A program made the translations under genes and the position numbers. Positions 18,271-26,124 of a stretch of DNA of 64,000 bases are shown here, piece by piece. The notes under the pieces are model-generated. The model was given only the letters and a program-made list of their open reading frames with translations. It did not search any database and was not told the origin of the DNA. Source of the DNA: Pseudomonas sp. UBA6562 (GTDB lineage: Bacteria; Pseudomonadota; Gammaproteobacteria; Pseudomonadales; Pseudomonadaceae); NCBI RefSeq assembly GCF_002434265.1, contig NZ_DJJS01000006.1, positions 310,001 to 374,000 on the forward strand. Reading direction: 5' to 3'. The first letter of the stretch is position 1. Every line of letters starts with the position of its first letter.

Positions 18271-18695
18271 TGGCCGAGTTGCGCCTGCTGTTGGGCTTCG
18301 ATTACGGCACCAAGCAGATCGGCGTTGCCGTCGGCCAGGTCATCACCGGTCAGGCCCGCGAGCTGTGCACCCTCAAGGCGCAGAACGGCGTGCCCGATTG
18401 GGCCCAGGTGGAAAAGCTGGTCGACGAATGGAAGCCCGACGCCATCGTCGTAGGCCTGCCGTTGAACATGGACGGCACCCCCAGCGAGATGAGCGCCCGC
18501 GCCGAAAAGTTCGCCCGCCGTCTCAACGGCCGCTTCAATCTGCCGGTGCACACCCACGACGAACGCCTGACCACCTTCGAGGCCAAGGGCGAACGCCAGG
18601 CCCGGGGCGGCCAGCGCGGCAGTTTCCGTGACAACCCGGTCGACGCCATCGCCGCCGCCCTGCTCTTGCAGGGCTGGTTGGAAGCCAACACCTGA
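18270..18695 (+). CDS. ruvX: Holliday junction resolvase-like RuvX/YqgF
   Basis: A 141-residue RNase H-fold nuclease. Catalytic acidic residues lie in LGFDYGTKQIGVAVG, VVGLPLNMDGTPSEM, THDERLTTFEA and the terminal DNPVDAIAAALLLQ. In E. coli, YqgF acts in processing pre-16S rRNA ends. It overlaps the algH stop and is followed by a hairpin and pyrR. Confidence 0.94.
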   Translation: MAELRLLLGFDYGTKQIGVAVGQVITGQARELCTLKAQNGVPDWAQVEKLVDEWKPDAIVVGLPLNMDGTPSEMSARAEKFARRLNGRFNLPVHTHDERLTTFEAKGERQARGGQRGSFRDNPVDAIAAALLLQGWLEANT

Positions 18696-18704
18696 CCGCT
18701 TTAC

Positions 18705-18722
18705 GGCCGGCTGCGTCCGGCC
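18705..18722 (+). terminator. Hairpin between ruvX and pyrR
   Basis: GGCCGG-CTGCGT-CCGGCC followed by TCTTCC lies in the 45-bp gap between ruvX and pyrR. It could be a weak terminator or part of a pyr leader. The T-run is poor. Confidence 0.4.
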
Positions 18723-18740
18723 TCTTCCAAGGAGTCCGCA

Positions 18741-19259
18741 ATGAGCCTTCCCGACCCTGCCGCGCTGATTCGGCAGATGGCCCTCGACCTCGGCGCCCAC
18801 CTTGCCCGTCGCCAGATCGGTGAGCCGCGCTTCATCGGCATCCGCAGTGGCGGCGTCTGGGTGGCCCAGGCTCTGCAAGCGGCACTGGGCGACGACAGCC
18901 CGTTGGGCACCCTGGACGTCTCGTTCTACCGCGACGACTTCAGCCAGAACGGCTTGCACCCACAGGTGCGCCCTTCGGAGCTGCCGTTCGAGATCGAAGG
19001 CCAGCACCTGGTGCTGGTCGACGACGTGCTGATGAGCGGCCGCACCATCCGCGCCGCGCTCAATGAGCTGTTCGACTACGGCCGCCCGGCCAGCGTGACC
19101 CTGGTCTGCCTGCTCGACCTGGACGCCGGCGAGCTGCCGATCCGCCCCAACGTGCTCGGCGCCACCTTGGCGCTGGCCGCCGACCAGCGGGTCAAACTGA
19201 CCGGCCCCGAGCCGCTCGTGCTCGAACTGCAAAACCTGACCACCGCATCCGCCCTTTGA
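18741..19259 (+). CDS. pyrR: PyrR-type pyrimidine regulator / uracil phosphoribosyltransferase
   Basis: A 172-residue type I phosphoribosyltransferase fold with the PRPP loop LVLVDDVLMSGRTIRAAL. Members bind uridine nucleotides and PRPP and, in several bacteria, attenuate pyr transcripts; many also have UPRT activity. It sits directly ahead of pyrB (11-bp gap) with AAGGAG ahead of its ATG. In Pseudomonas its contribution to pyr regulation is less clear than in Bacillus. Confidence 0.93.
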   Translation: MSLPDPAALIRQMALDLGAHLARRQIGEPRFIGIRSGGVWVAQALQAALGDDSPLGTLDVSFYRDDFSQNGLHPQVRPSELPFEIEGQHLVLVDDVLMSGRTIRAALNELFDYGRPASVTLVCLLDLDAGELPIRPNVLGATLALAADQRVKLTGPEPLVLELQNLTTASAL

Positions 19260-19270
19260 GAGTCCCCGCG

Positions 19271-20275
19271 ATGACGCCACTCGACGCCAAGCGCCCGCTG
19301 CAGCTCAACGACCAGGGCCAGCTGCGCCATTTCCTTTCGCTGGACGGCCTGCCCCGCGAGCTGTTGACCGAAATCCTCGACACCGCCGACTCGTTCCTCG
19401 AAGTCGGTGCGCGCGCGGTCAAGAAAGTGCCGCTGCTGCGCGGCAAGACCGTGTGCAACGTGTTCTTCGAGAACTCCACGCGCACCCGCACCACCTTCGA
19501 GCTGGCGGCCCAGCGCCTGTCGGCCGACGTGATCAGCCTCAACGTCTCGACCTCCTCGACCAGCAAGGGCGAGACGCTGTTCGACACCCTGCGCAACCTC
19601 GAAGCCATGGCCGCCGACATGTTCGTAGTGCGCCACTCCGATTCCGGCGCCGCGCACTTCATCGCCGAGCATGTCTGCCCGCACGTGGCGGTGATCAACG
19701 GCGGCGACGGCCGCCACGCGCACCCGACCCAGGGCATGCTCGACATGCTCACCATCCGCCGCCACAAGGGCAACTTCGAAAACCTCTCGGTGGCCATCGT
19801 CGGCGACATCCTGCACTCGCGCGTGGCGCGCTCGGACATGCTCGCGCTCAAGGCGCTGGGCTGCCCGGACATCCGCGTGGTCGGCCCGAAAACCCTGATC
19901 CCGATAGGCATCGAGCAGTACGGCGTCAAGGTCTACACCGACCTCAGCGAAGGCCTCAAAGACGTCGACGTGGTGATCATGCTGCGCCTGCAACGCGAAC
20001 GCATGACCGGCGGCCTGTTGCCCAGCGAGGGCGAGTTCTACCGCCTGTTCGGCCTGACCACCGCACGCCTGGCCGGCGCCAAGCCCGACGCCATCGTCAT
20101 GCACCCCGGGCCGATCAACCGCGGCGTGGAGATCGAATCGGCGGTGGCCGACGGCAGCCATTCGGTGATCCTCAACCAGGTCACCTATGGCATCGCCGTG
20201 CGCATGGCCGTGCTGTCGATGGCCATGAGCGGCCAGCACACGCAACGTCAATTCGAGCAGGAGAACGCGCTGTGA
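19271..20275 (+). CDS. pyrB: Aspartate carbamoyltransferase catalytic subunit
   Basis: PyrB condenses carbamoyl phosphate and aspartate in de novo pyrimidine synthesis. The 334-residue protein has the carbamoyl-phosphate loop FENSTRTRTTFELAAQRLSAD, SSTSKGET, GDGRHAHPTQGMLDML and MHPGPINRGVE. Pseudomonas PyrB has an N-terminal extension (here MTPLDAKRPLQLNDQGQL) that contributes the nucleotide-effector site. Its stop overlaps the pyrC' GTG start by 4 bp; the two products form a dodecamer. Confidence 0.97.
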   Translation: MTPLDAKRPLQLNDQGQLRHFLSLDGLPRELLTEILDTADSFLEVGARAVKKVPLLRGKTVCNVFFENSTRTRTTFELAAQRLSADVISLNVSTSSTSKGETLFDTLRNLEAMAADMFVVRHSDSGAAHFIAEHVCPHVAVINGGDGRHAHPTQGMLDMLTIRRHKGNFENLSVAIVGDILHSRVARSDMLALKALGCPDIRVVGPKTLIPIGIEQYGVKVYTDLSEGLKDVDVVIMLRLQRERMTGGLLPSEGEFYRLFGLTTARLAGAKPDAIVMHPGPINRGVEIESAVADGSHSVILNQVTYGIAVRMAVLSMAMSGQHTQRQFEQENAL

Positions 20276-21543
20276 GCCTGAGTATTCTTGGCGCCCGGCT
20301 GATCGACCCGAGCAGCGGCCTGGACCAGGTCGGCGACCTGCACATCGACCAGGGACGCATCCTCGCCCTCGGCGCCGCGCCGGCTGGCTTCACCCCTGAG
20401 CGCACCTTGCAGGCCAGCGGCCTAGTGGCCGCACCAGGCCTGGTCGACCTCAGCGTGGCCCTGCGCGAGCCGGGCTACAGCCGCAAGGGCAGCATCGCCA
20501 GCGAAACCCGCGCCGCCGTCGCCGGTGGCGTGACCAGCCTGTGCTGCCCACCGCAGACGCGCCCGGTGCTCGACACCTCGGCCGTGGCCGAACTGGTGCT
20601 GGACCGCGCACGCGACGCCGGCAACGCCAAGGTCTATCCCATCGGCGCCCTGACCCGTGGTTTGGAAGGCGAGCAGCTGGCCGAACTGGTGGCCCTGCGC
20701 GACACCGGCTGCGTGGCCTTCGGCAACGGTCTGAACGAACTGGCCAGTAACCGCACCCTGGCCCGCGCCCTGGACTACGCCGCCACCTTCGACCTGAGCA
20801 TCGTCATCCACTCCCAGGACCGCGACCTGGCCCAGGGCGGGCTGGCCCACGAAGGCCCGATGGCCAGTTTCCTCGGCCTGCCGGGCATCCCCGAGACCGC
20901 CGAAACCGTGGCCCTGGCGCGCAACCTGCTGCTGGTCGAGCAGACCGGCGTGCGCGCCCACTTCAGCCAGATCACCAGCGCCCGCGGCGCCGAGCTGATC
21001 GCCCAGGCCCAGGCCCGCGGCCTGCCGGTGACGGCGGACGTGGCGCTGTACCAGCTGATTCTGACCGACCAGGCGCTGCGCGATTTCTCCAGCCTCTACC
21101 ACGTGCAGCCGCCGCTGCGCACCGCCGCCGACCGTGACGGCCTGCGCGCCGCGGTGAAGGCCGGGGTGATCCAGGCCATTTCCAGCCACCACCAGCCGCA
21201 CGAGCGCGACGCCAAGCTGGCGCCGTTCGGCGCCACCGAGCCGGGCATCAGCAGCGTCGAACTGTTGCTGCCGCTGGCCATGACCCTGGTCGCAGACGGC
21301 TTGCTCGACCTGCCGACCCTGCTCGCCCGCCTCGGCCACGGCCCCGCCCAAGCTCTGCGTCTGCCGGCCGGTGAGCTGAAGGTCGGTGGTGCGGCGGATG
21401 TCGTGGTGTTCGATCCGCAGGCGTCCACGGTGGTGGGCGAGCAATGGTTCTCGAAGGGGCAGAACTGCCCATTCGTCGGGCACTGTCTGCCGGGAGCGGT
21501 GCGTTACACCCTGGTCGATGGGCGCATCTGCCACGAGGTTTGA
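20272..21543 (+). CDS. pyrC': Inactive dihydroorotase homologue PyrC' (ATCase partner subunit)
   Basis: A 423-residue amidohydrolase-fold protein starting at a GTG that overlaps the pyrB stop. The zinc motif DxHxH of active dihydroorotases is replaced by VDLSVALREPGYSRKG: both histidines are missing. As established for P. putida (pyrBC' studies), this pseudo-enzyme is needed for assembly of the ATCase holoenzyme, while true DHOase activity comes from other pyrC genes. The remaining fold is intact, so this is a maintained structural subunit, not a pseudogene. Confidence 0.93.
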   Translation: MSLSILGARLIDPSSGLDQVGDLHIDQGRILALGAAPAGFTPERTLQASGLVAAPGLVDLSVALREPGYSRKGSIASETRAAVAGGVTSLCCPPQTRPVLDTSAVAELVLDRARDAGNAKVYPIGALTRGLEGEQLAELVALRDTGCVAFGNGLNELASNRTLARALDYAATFDLSIVIHSQDRDLAQGGLAHEGPMASFLGLPGIPETAETVALARNLLLVEQTGVRAHFSQITSARGAELIAQAQARGLPVTADVALYQLILTDQALRDFSSLYHVQPPLRTAADRDGLRAAVKAGVIQAISSHHQPHERDAKLAPFGATEPGISSVELLLPLAMTLVADGLLDLPTLLARLGHGPAQALRLPAGELKVGGAADVVVFDPQASTVVGEQWFSKGQNCPFVGHCLPGAVRYTLVDGRICHEV

Positions 21544-21550
21544 ATCCGAT

Positions 21551-21572
21551 AGGAGCGGGTTTACCCGCTCCT
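21551..21572. repeat. REP-like palindrome / terminator after pyrC'
   Basis: AGGAGCGGGT-TT-ACCCGCTCCT is a perfect 10-bp inverted repeat 7 bp after the pyrC' stop. The sequence matches the core of P. putida REP elements (GAGCGGGTTTACCCGCTC). It can also act as a terminator for the pyr operon. Confidence 0.7.
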
Positions 21573-21576
21573 GCCG

Positions 21577-21604
21577 GTTGAAATCCTTCCCCCCATCCCC
21601 ATAT
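21577..21604 (+). promoter_or_regulatory. Sigma-32-like heat-shock promoter of hslVU
   Basis: GTTGAAA (21577-21583), a 13-bp spacer and CCCCATAT (21597-21604) match the RpoH consensus CTTGAAA-N13-15-CCCCATNT with one mismatch. It lies 46 bp ahead of hslV, a known heat-shock operon, and directly after the REP palindrome. Confidence 0.8.
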
Positions 21605-21650
21605 CAGTTTCCATCAGGCATTTTCGCCCCCGCTGCATGGAGACGTCCCC

Positions 21651-22181
21651 TTGACTACCATCGTTTCAGTTCGCCGCCACGGTAAAGTCGTCATGGCTGG
21701 CGACGGCCAGGTGTCGCTCGGCAATACCGTGATGAAAGGCAACGCCAAGAAGGTCCGTCGCCTGTACCACGGCCAGGTGATCGCCGGCTTCGCGGGTGCC
21801 ACCGCCGATGCCTTCACGCTGTTCGAGCGCTTCGAAGGCCAGTTGGAGAAACACCAGGGCCACCTGATCCGCGCTGCGGTCGAGCTGGCCAAGGAATGGC
21901 GTACCGACCGCACCCTGAGCCGCCTGGAGGCCATGCTGGCCGTGGCCAACAAGGACGCCTCGCTGATCATTACCGGCAACGGCGACGTGGTCGAACCCGA
22001 AGACGGCCTGATCGCCATGGGTTCGGGCGGTGCCTTTGCCCAGGCGGCAGCCCGCGCGCTGCTGAACAAGACCGAATTGGGCGCTCGCGAGATCGCCGAG
22101 ACCGCCCTGAACATCGCCGGCGACATCTGCGTGTTCACCAACCACAACCTGACCATCGAGGAGCAGGACCTGGCCGAGTGA
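21651..22181 (+). CDS. hslV: ATP-dependent protease HslVU, peptidase subunit
   Basis: HslV (ClpQ) is a 176-residue N-terminal-threonine protease. After Met removal the catalytic Thr2 is exposed (MTTIVSVRRHGKVVMAGDGQVSLG). Other motifs: GNAKKVRRLYHGQVIAGFAG and IAMGSGGAFAQAAARALL. The start is TTG at 21651, with GGAGA ahead of it; no in-frame ATG would leave the catalytic threonine at the N-terminus. A hairpin with TTTT separates it from hslU. Confidence 0.96.
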   Translation: MTTIVSVRRHGKVVMAGDGQVSLGNTVMKGNAKKVRRLYHGQVIAGFAGATADAFTLFERFEGQLEKHQGHLIRAAVELAKEWRTDRTLSRLEAMLAVANKDASLIITGNGDVVEPEDGLIAMGSGGAFAQAAARALLNKTELGAREIAETALNIAGDICVFTNHNLTIEEQDLAE

Positions 22182-22195
22182 TCAGCTGTTCTGGC

Positions 22196-22220
22196 GCCCA
22201 GCCCCGGCGGCTGGGCTTTT
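22196..22220 (+). terminator. Internal terminator-like hairpin between hslV and hslU
   Basis: GCCCAGCC-CCGGC-GGCTGGGC followed by TTTT lies 14 bp after hslV and ahead of hslU. Partial termination would lower hslU expression relative to hslV. Confidence 0.7.
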
Positions 22221-22257
22221 CCACGCTGAACCACCGCGCACGAGGACCATCATTCTT

Positions 22258-23601
22258 ATGTCCATGACCCCCCGCGAAATCGTCCACGAACTCAACCGCC
22301 ACATCATCGGCCAGGACGACGCCAAGCGCGCCGTGGCCATCGCCCTGCGCAACCGCTGGCGGCGCATGCAGCTGCCGGCCGAGCTGCGCGCGGAAGTGAC
22401 GCCCAAGAACATCCTCATGATCGGCCCCACCGGCGTCGGCAAGACCGAAATCGCCCGGCGCCTGGCCAAGCTGGCCAACGCCCCGTTCATCAAGGTCGAG
22501 GCCACCAAGTTCACCGAGGTCGGCTATGTGGGCCGCGACGTCGAGTCGATCATCCGCGATCTGGCCGACGCCGCGCTGAAACTGCTGCGCGAGCAGGAGA
22601 TCGTCCGTGTGCGCCACCGCGCCGAAGATGCGGCCGAAGACCGCATCCTCGATGCCCTGCTGCCCCAAGCGCGCGCCACCAGCTTCAGCGAGGAAGCCGC
22701 ACAGACCAGCACCGATTCCAACACCCGCCAGCTGTTCCGCAAGCGCCTGCGTCAGGGCGAGCTGGACGACAAGGACATCGAGATCGAAGTGGCCGAGTCG
22801 GCCGGTGTGGACATCGCCGCGCCACCGGGCATGGAAGAGATGACCAGCCAGTTGCAGAACCTGTTCGCCAACATGGGCAAGGGTAAGCGCAAGTCGCGCA
22901 AACTCAAGGTCAAGGAAGCGCTCAAGCTGGTGCGCGACGAAGAGGCCGGCCGCCTGGTCAACGAGGAAGAGCTCAAGGCCAAGGCCCTGGAGTCGGTCGA
23001 GCAGCACGGCATCGTGTTCATCGACGAGATCGACAAGGTGGCCAAGCGCGGTAACGTCGGCGGCGCCGACGTGTCCCGCGAAGGCGTGCAGCGCGACCTG
23101 CTGCCGCTGATCGAAGGCTGCACCGTCAACACCAAACTGGGCATGGTCAAGACCGACCACATCCTGTTCATCGCCTCCGGCGCGTTCCACTTGAGCAAGC
23201 CGAGCGACCTGGTGCCCGAGCTGCAAGGCCGTCTGCCGATCCGCGTGGAGCTCAAGGCGCTGACTCCGGAAGACTTCGAACGCATCCTGCAAGAGCCGCA
23301 TGCGTCGCTGACCGAGCAGTACCGCGAGCTGCTCAAGACCGAGGGCTTGAACATCGAGTTCGTCGATTCGGGCATCAAGCGTCTGGCCGAGATCGCTTAC
23401 CAGGTGAACGAGAAGACCGAGAACATCGGAGCGCGTCGTCTGCACACGCTGCTCGAACGTCTGCTCGAAGAAGTGTCGTTCAGCGCTGGGGATCTGGCCA
23501 GCAGCCACACCGAGGCGCCGATCCGTATCGATGCCGACTACGTGGACACGCACTTGGGCGATCTGGCGCAGAACGAAGATCTGTCGCGCTACATCCTGTA
23601 A
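22258..23601 (+). CDS. hslU: ATP-dependent protease HslVU, ATPase subunit
   Basis: HslU (ClpY) is the 447-residue AAA+ unfoldase of the HslVU protease. Walker A is GPTGVGKTE, the pore loop is VGYVGRDVES, Walker B is GIVFIDEIDK, and the sensor-2 region is ENIGARRLHTLLERLLEE. The I-domain lies between about residues 110 and 245. The C-terminus DLSRYIL inserts into HslV. It shares a transcript with hslV. Confidence 0.97.
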   Translation: MSMTPREIVHELNRHIIGQDDAKRAVAIALRNRWRRMQLPAELRAEVTPKNILMIGPTGVGKTEIARRLAKLANAPFIKVEATKFTEVGYVGRDVESIIRDLADAALKLLREQEIVRVRHRAEDAAEDRILDALLPQARATSFSEEAAQTSTDSNTRQLFRKRLRQGELDDKDIEIEVAESAGVDIAAPPGMEEMTSQLQNLFANMGKGKRKSRKLKVKEALKLVRDEEAGRLVNEEELKAKALESVEQHGIVFIDEIDKVAKRGNVGGADVSREGVQRDLLPLIEGCTVNTKLGMVKTDHILFIASGAFHLSKPSDLVPELQGRLPIRVELKALTPEDFERILQEPHASLTEQYRELLKTEGLNIEFVDSGIKRLAEIAYQVNEKTENIGARRLHTLLERLLEEVSFSAGDLASSHTEAPIRIDADYVDTHLGDLAQNEDLSRYIL

Positions 23602-23615
23602 GTATCGTAATGATG

Positions 23616-23641
23616 CCAAGGGCCGCTTTTGCGGCCCTTGG
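23616..23641 (+). terminator. Terminator after hslVU
   Basis: CCAAGGGCCGC-TTTT-GCGGCCCTTGG is a perfect 11-bp stem 14 bp after the hslU stop, followed by TGTTTAT. Confidence 0.8.
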
Positions 23642-23779
23642 TGTTTATCGCGGCGAGTAAGTTGTGTGCGCTGTTTCTGTGGGAATGAGACTCATCGACG
23701 CTTGCGGTCGGTTACGCAACAACTCCCATGGCCGCGGCGACCCTCGAGCAGCGGACCGGCAGCCCCGCCCTCACGGCCA

Positions 23780-24280
23780 TCAGTCTTGCGCAGCCACGCG
23801 GTAAAGGCCGGCCTGTCCAACGGCCGGACCGGCGCGCACGACCATCAGATAGGGGGTCTTCCGTGGGTACTGGGAAGAGTTGCGGCTGTCGCTTTCGGAC
23901 GGATTATCCGCACTGCCTGGCCGGAGCTGAAAAAGAAAAAGGCCGTCGGCCCATAACGCGCACGTCAGCTGCTTACGCATTCTCCCGCCTTCCGCGAGCA
24001 TCTCCTCTTCTTTATCCTCGGGCACTCCGATTTTCAGCGATACGCGCTCCCAATCGTCTGGGGTGTCACCTTCGAACATCGCTGTAAAACCAGCGCCTTC
24101 TTTCACAATTTTCAACGTCGCTTCATCCCTGGACCCGACGGCGAAGTTCCCAACGAACCCGTCACACGCGTAATCGGAAGCCACTGCTGAGCCACTGAAC
24201 GTGAGGGCGAGGGGCCATGCAATTAAGGAAAAAAGCGAAATGCCGATGTGTTTGGCGGTGAAACGAGGGCAAGCGCGCAT
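23780..24280 (-). CDS. Small secreted hypothetical protein
   Basis: A 166-residue protein I do not recognise. It has a clear Sec signal peptide (hydrophobic run IGISLFSLIAWPLALTF, cleavage near AVAS|DYACDG) and AAGGA five bases ahead of ATG 24280. The mature part has two cysteines, one at its N-terminus (YACDGF) and one in the middle (LTCALW), that could form a disulphide. Base composition is lower in GC than the flanking core genes. It lies on the opposite strand to hslU and the DUF971 gene, in the interval where P. putida strains normally carry no such gene next to the pha cluster, so it is probably an acquired gene. Confidence 0.65.
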   Translation of the reverse strand: MRACPRFTAKHIGISLFSLIAWPLALTFSGSAVASDYACDGFVGNFAVGSRDEATLKIVKEGAGFTAMFEGDTPDDWERVSLKIGVPEDKEEEMLAEGGRMRKQLTCALWADGLFLFQLRPGSADNPSESDSRNSSQYPRKTPYLMVVRAGPAVGQAGLYRVAAQD

Positions 24281-24333
24281 GGAAGTCCTTTTAGTGTTCG
24301 GCGAGTGCCTGCGATTGGGTCATACCGTGCAGA

Positions 24334-24480
24334 TCATACGGCATCGGTCGGCAAATTGGTTTCCAACACTGTTGCGGCGGCTAGCGAAGGCTCGCCTAGG
24401 CCAATGGCGGATTCGCACTCTTTGCAGAGCCCAATCTTACGGCCATGGCCTACACATTTTTCTCCGCAACGACAGTGCAT
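24334..24480 (-). CDS. Possible Cys-rich zinc-ribbon-like micro-ORF
   Basis: A 48-residue frame starting MHCRCGEKCVGHGRK and continuing IGLCKECES has a CxC-x3-C...CxxC arrangement plus two histidines, suggestive of a small zinc ribbon. It lies 53 bp upstream of the secreted-protein gene on the same strand, so the two could be one transcript. The ribosome site is weak and the frame is also open further upstream, overlapping the DUF971 gene. Treat as tentative. The rest of 24281-24564 shows no other gene. Confidence 0.3.
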   Translation of the reverse strand: MHCRCGEKCVGHGRKIGLCKECESAIGLGEPSLAAATVLETNLPTDAV

Positions 24481-24564
24481 GGCGGCTTTGCCCCAAGACG
24501 ACCGCTTGAATCTCCCCGGCCGAAGCCCGAAGCTTGGCCATCCGCTACCCCAGAGACCGCCGCC

Positions 24565-24942
24565 ATGCCGCGCCTGCCTACCGCCATCAACCTGCACAAA
24601 GCCTCCAAGACCCTGTCACTGACCTATGCCCCCGACGAGGTGTACCACCTGCCGGCGGAGTTCCTGCGGGTGCACTCGCCGTCGGCCGAGGTGCAGGGTC
24701 ATGGCAAGCCGATTCTGCAATTCGGCAAGGTCAACGTGGGGCTCACGGGCCTGGAACCGGCCGGGCAGTACGCGCTGAAGCTGATCTTCGACGATGGCCA
24801 CGACAGCGGGCTGTTCACCTGGGAATACCTGGAGCAGTTGTGCCTGCGCCAGGAGGCGCTGTGGGAGGACTATCTGGAGCAGCTGCGCCTGGCCGGTAAA
24901 AGCCGTGACCCGGTGGAATCGGTGGTCAAACTGATGCTTTGA
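24565..24942 (+). CDS. DUF971 (gamma-butyrobetaine hydroxylase N-like) protein
   Basis: A 125-residue single-domain protein of the DUF971/GBBH-like N-terminal family, related to the small zinc-fold domain found with Fe-S assembly proteins. Recognisable segments: LSLTYAPDEVYHLPAEFLRVHSPSAEV and LIFDDGHDSGLFTWEYLEQL. ATG 24565 is chosen; the frame is open to 24445 but the family begins near MPRLPTAINLHK. In P. putida this gene lies between hslU and phaC1; here the next gene is a convergent PHA-region gene only 12 bp away. Confidence 0.88.
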   Translation: MPRLPTAINLHKASKTLSLTYAPDEVYHLPAEFLRVHSPSAEVQGHGKPILQFGKVNVGLTGLEPAGQYALKLIFDDGHDSGLFTWEYLEQLCLRQEALWEDYLEQLRLAGKSRDPVESVVKLML

Positions 24943-24954
24943 GGCACCCGCCCC

Positions 24955-25230
24955 TCACGCCAACGCCTTGTCCAAGGCCCGCTCGATCTCCCCCTCGATG
25001 GTGCCGCTCATCATCGACAGCATCATGCCCAGCTTCAAATCCACCCGAATCGACTCGTCGCCGATGTGCACGCTGCCCTTGGCGCCGCTGCGCGCGATGT
25101 CGACGCGGTCGCCGTCCCAGTTAGCCTTGAGGTCGTATTGGCTGGAGAGTTTCTCCACCAGGGCCTCGGCCTTGGCGCGGGCGGCTTCGCGGCCGAGGCT
25201 GTGTTTGCGTTCGACGCTGATCTGGGTCAT
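24955..25230 (-). CDS. Polyhydroxyalkanoic acid system protein (PHA_gran_rgn family)
   Basis: A 91-residue protein matching the PHA granule-region family (MTQISVERKHSLGREAARAK, KANWDGDRVDIARSGAKGSVHIGDESIRVDLKLG). In PHA-producing pseudomonads it marks the end of the pha cluster, ahead of ubiE. The synthase, depolymerase and phasin genes are absent here, so it is either a relic or has a role independent of polymer storage. It is convergent with DUF971 and divergent from ubiE. Confidence 0.85.
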   Translation of the reverse strand: MTQISVERKHSLGREAARAKAEALVEKLSSQYDLKANWDGDRVDIARSGAKGSVHIGDESIRVDLKLGMMLSMMSGTIEGEIERALDKALA

Positions 25231-25353
25231 GCGTGGGGTCCTGAAGCTGAGACAAGCTGGCCATTATGCCTGCCCCTGCCAGAGGGCACACCCCGCCAAG
25301 ACAAATCCGCCGGTTCGCCCTAGAATGGCGGTAATTTTTCCCCGGTGAGCGAT

Positions 25354-26124
25354 ATGAACGATCAGCGCAAAGGCGATGCCGCCGAACCCACCACCCATTT
25401 CGGTTACAGCGACGTTCCGGAAAGCCAGAAGGCCAAGAAGGTCGCCGAGGTCTTCCACTCCGTCGCGGCCAAGTACGACCTGATGAACGACGTGCTCTCC
25501 GGCGGCATGCACCGCTTGTGGAAGCGCTTCACCATCGAGCTGTCGGGCGTGCGCAGCGGCAACCGGGTGCTGGACATCGCCGGCGGCACCGGCGACTTGG
25601 CCGCCAAGTTCTCGCGCCTGGTCGGCCCCACCGGCCAGGTGGTGCTGGCCGACATCAACGAGTCGATGCTCAAGGTCGGTCGCGACCGCCTGCTCGACCG
25701 CGGTGTGGCGGGCAACATCGAGTTCGTCCAGGCCGACGCCGAGAAGCTGCCGTTCCCGGACAACCACTTCGACTGCGTGACCATCGCCTTCGGCCTGCGC
25801 AACGTCACCCACAAGGACGCCGCCATCCGCTCGATGCTGCGCGTGCTCAAACCCGGCGGTCGCCTGCTGGTGCTGGAATTCTCCAAGCCCACCAACAAGC
25901 TGATGTCCAAGGCCTACGACGCCTACTCCTTCGCCTTCATGCCGCTGGCCGGCAAGCTGATCACCAACGACTCGGAAAGCTACCGGTATCTCGCCGAATC
26001 GATCCGCATGCACCCCGACCAGGAAACCCTCAAGGGCATGATGGTCGAGGCCGGCTTCGACCGCGTCACCTACCACAACATGACCAGCGGCATCGTGGCC
26101 GTGCACCGGGGGATCAAGCCCTGA
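25354..26124 (+). CDS. ubiE: Ubiquinone/menaquinone C-methyltransferase
   Basis: UbiE is a SAM-dependent C-methyltransferase of ubiquinone synthesis. The 256-residue protein has the SAM loop RVLDIAGGTGDLAAKF, ADINESMLKVGRDR, and the UbiE signature (FGLRNVTHKDAAIRSMLRVLKPGGRLLVLEFSKP). ATG 25354 is the family start; an upstream in-frame GTG at 25345 would add three residues. Its stop overlaps the ubiJ start (ATGA). Confidence 0.97.
   Translation: MNDQRKGDAAEPTTHFGYSDVPESQKAKKVAEVFHSVAAKYDLMNDVLSGGMHRLWKRFTIELSGVRSGNRVLDIAGGTGDLAAKFSRLVGPTGQVVLADINESMLKVGRDRLLDRGVAGNIEFVQADAEKLPFPDNHFDCVTIAFGLRNVTHKDAAIRSMLRVLKPGGRLLVLEFSKPTNKLMSKAYDAYSFAFMPLAGKLITNDSESYRYLAESIRMHPDQETLKGMMVEAGFDRVTYHNMTSGIVAVHRGIKP

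Noticed and set aside
23642..25353. Search for remnants of phaC, phaZ, phaD, phaF or phaI
   Set aside because: No lipase-box synthase motif, regulator or phasin-like repeat was found in any frame; only the granule-region gene remains.
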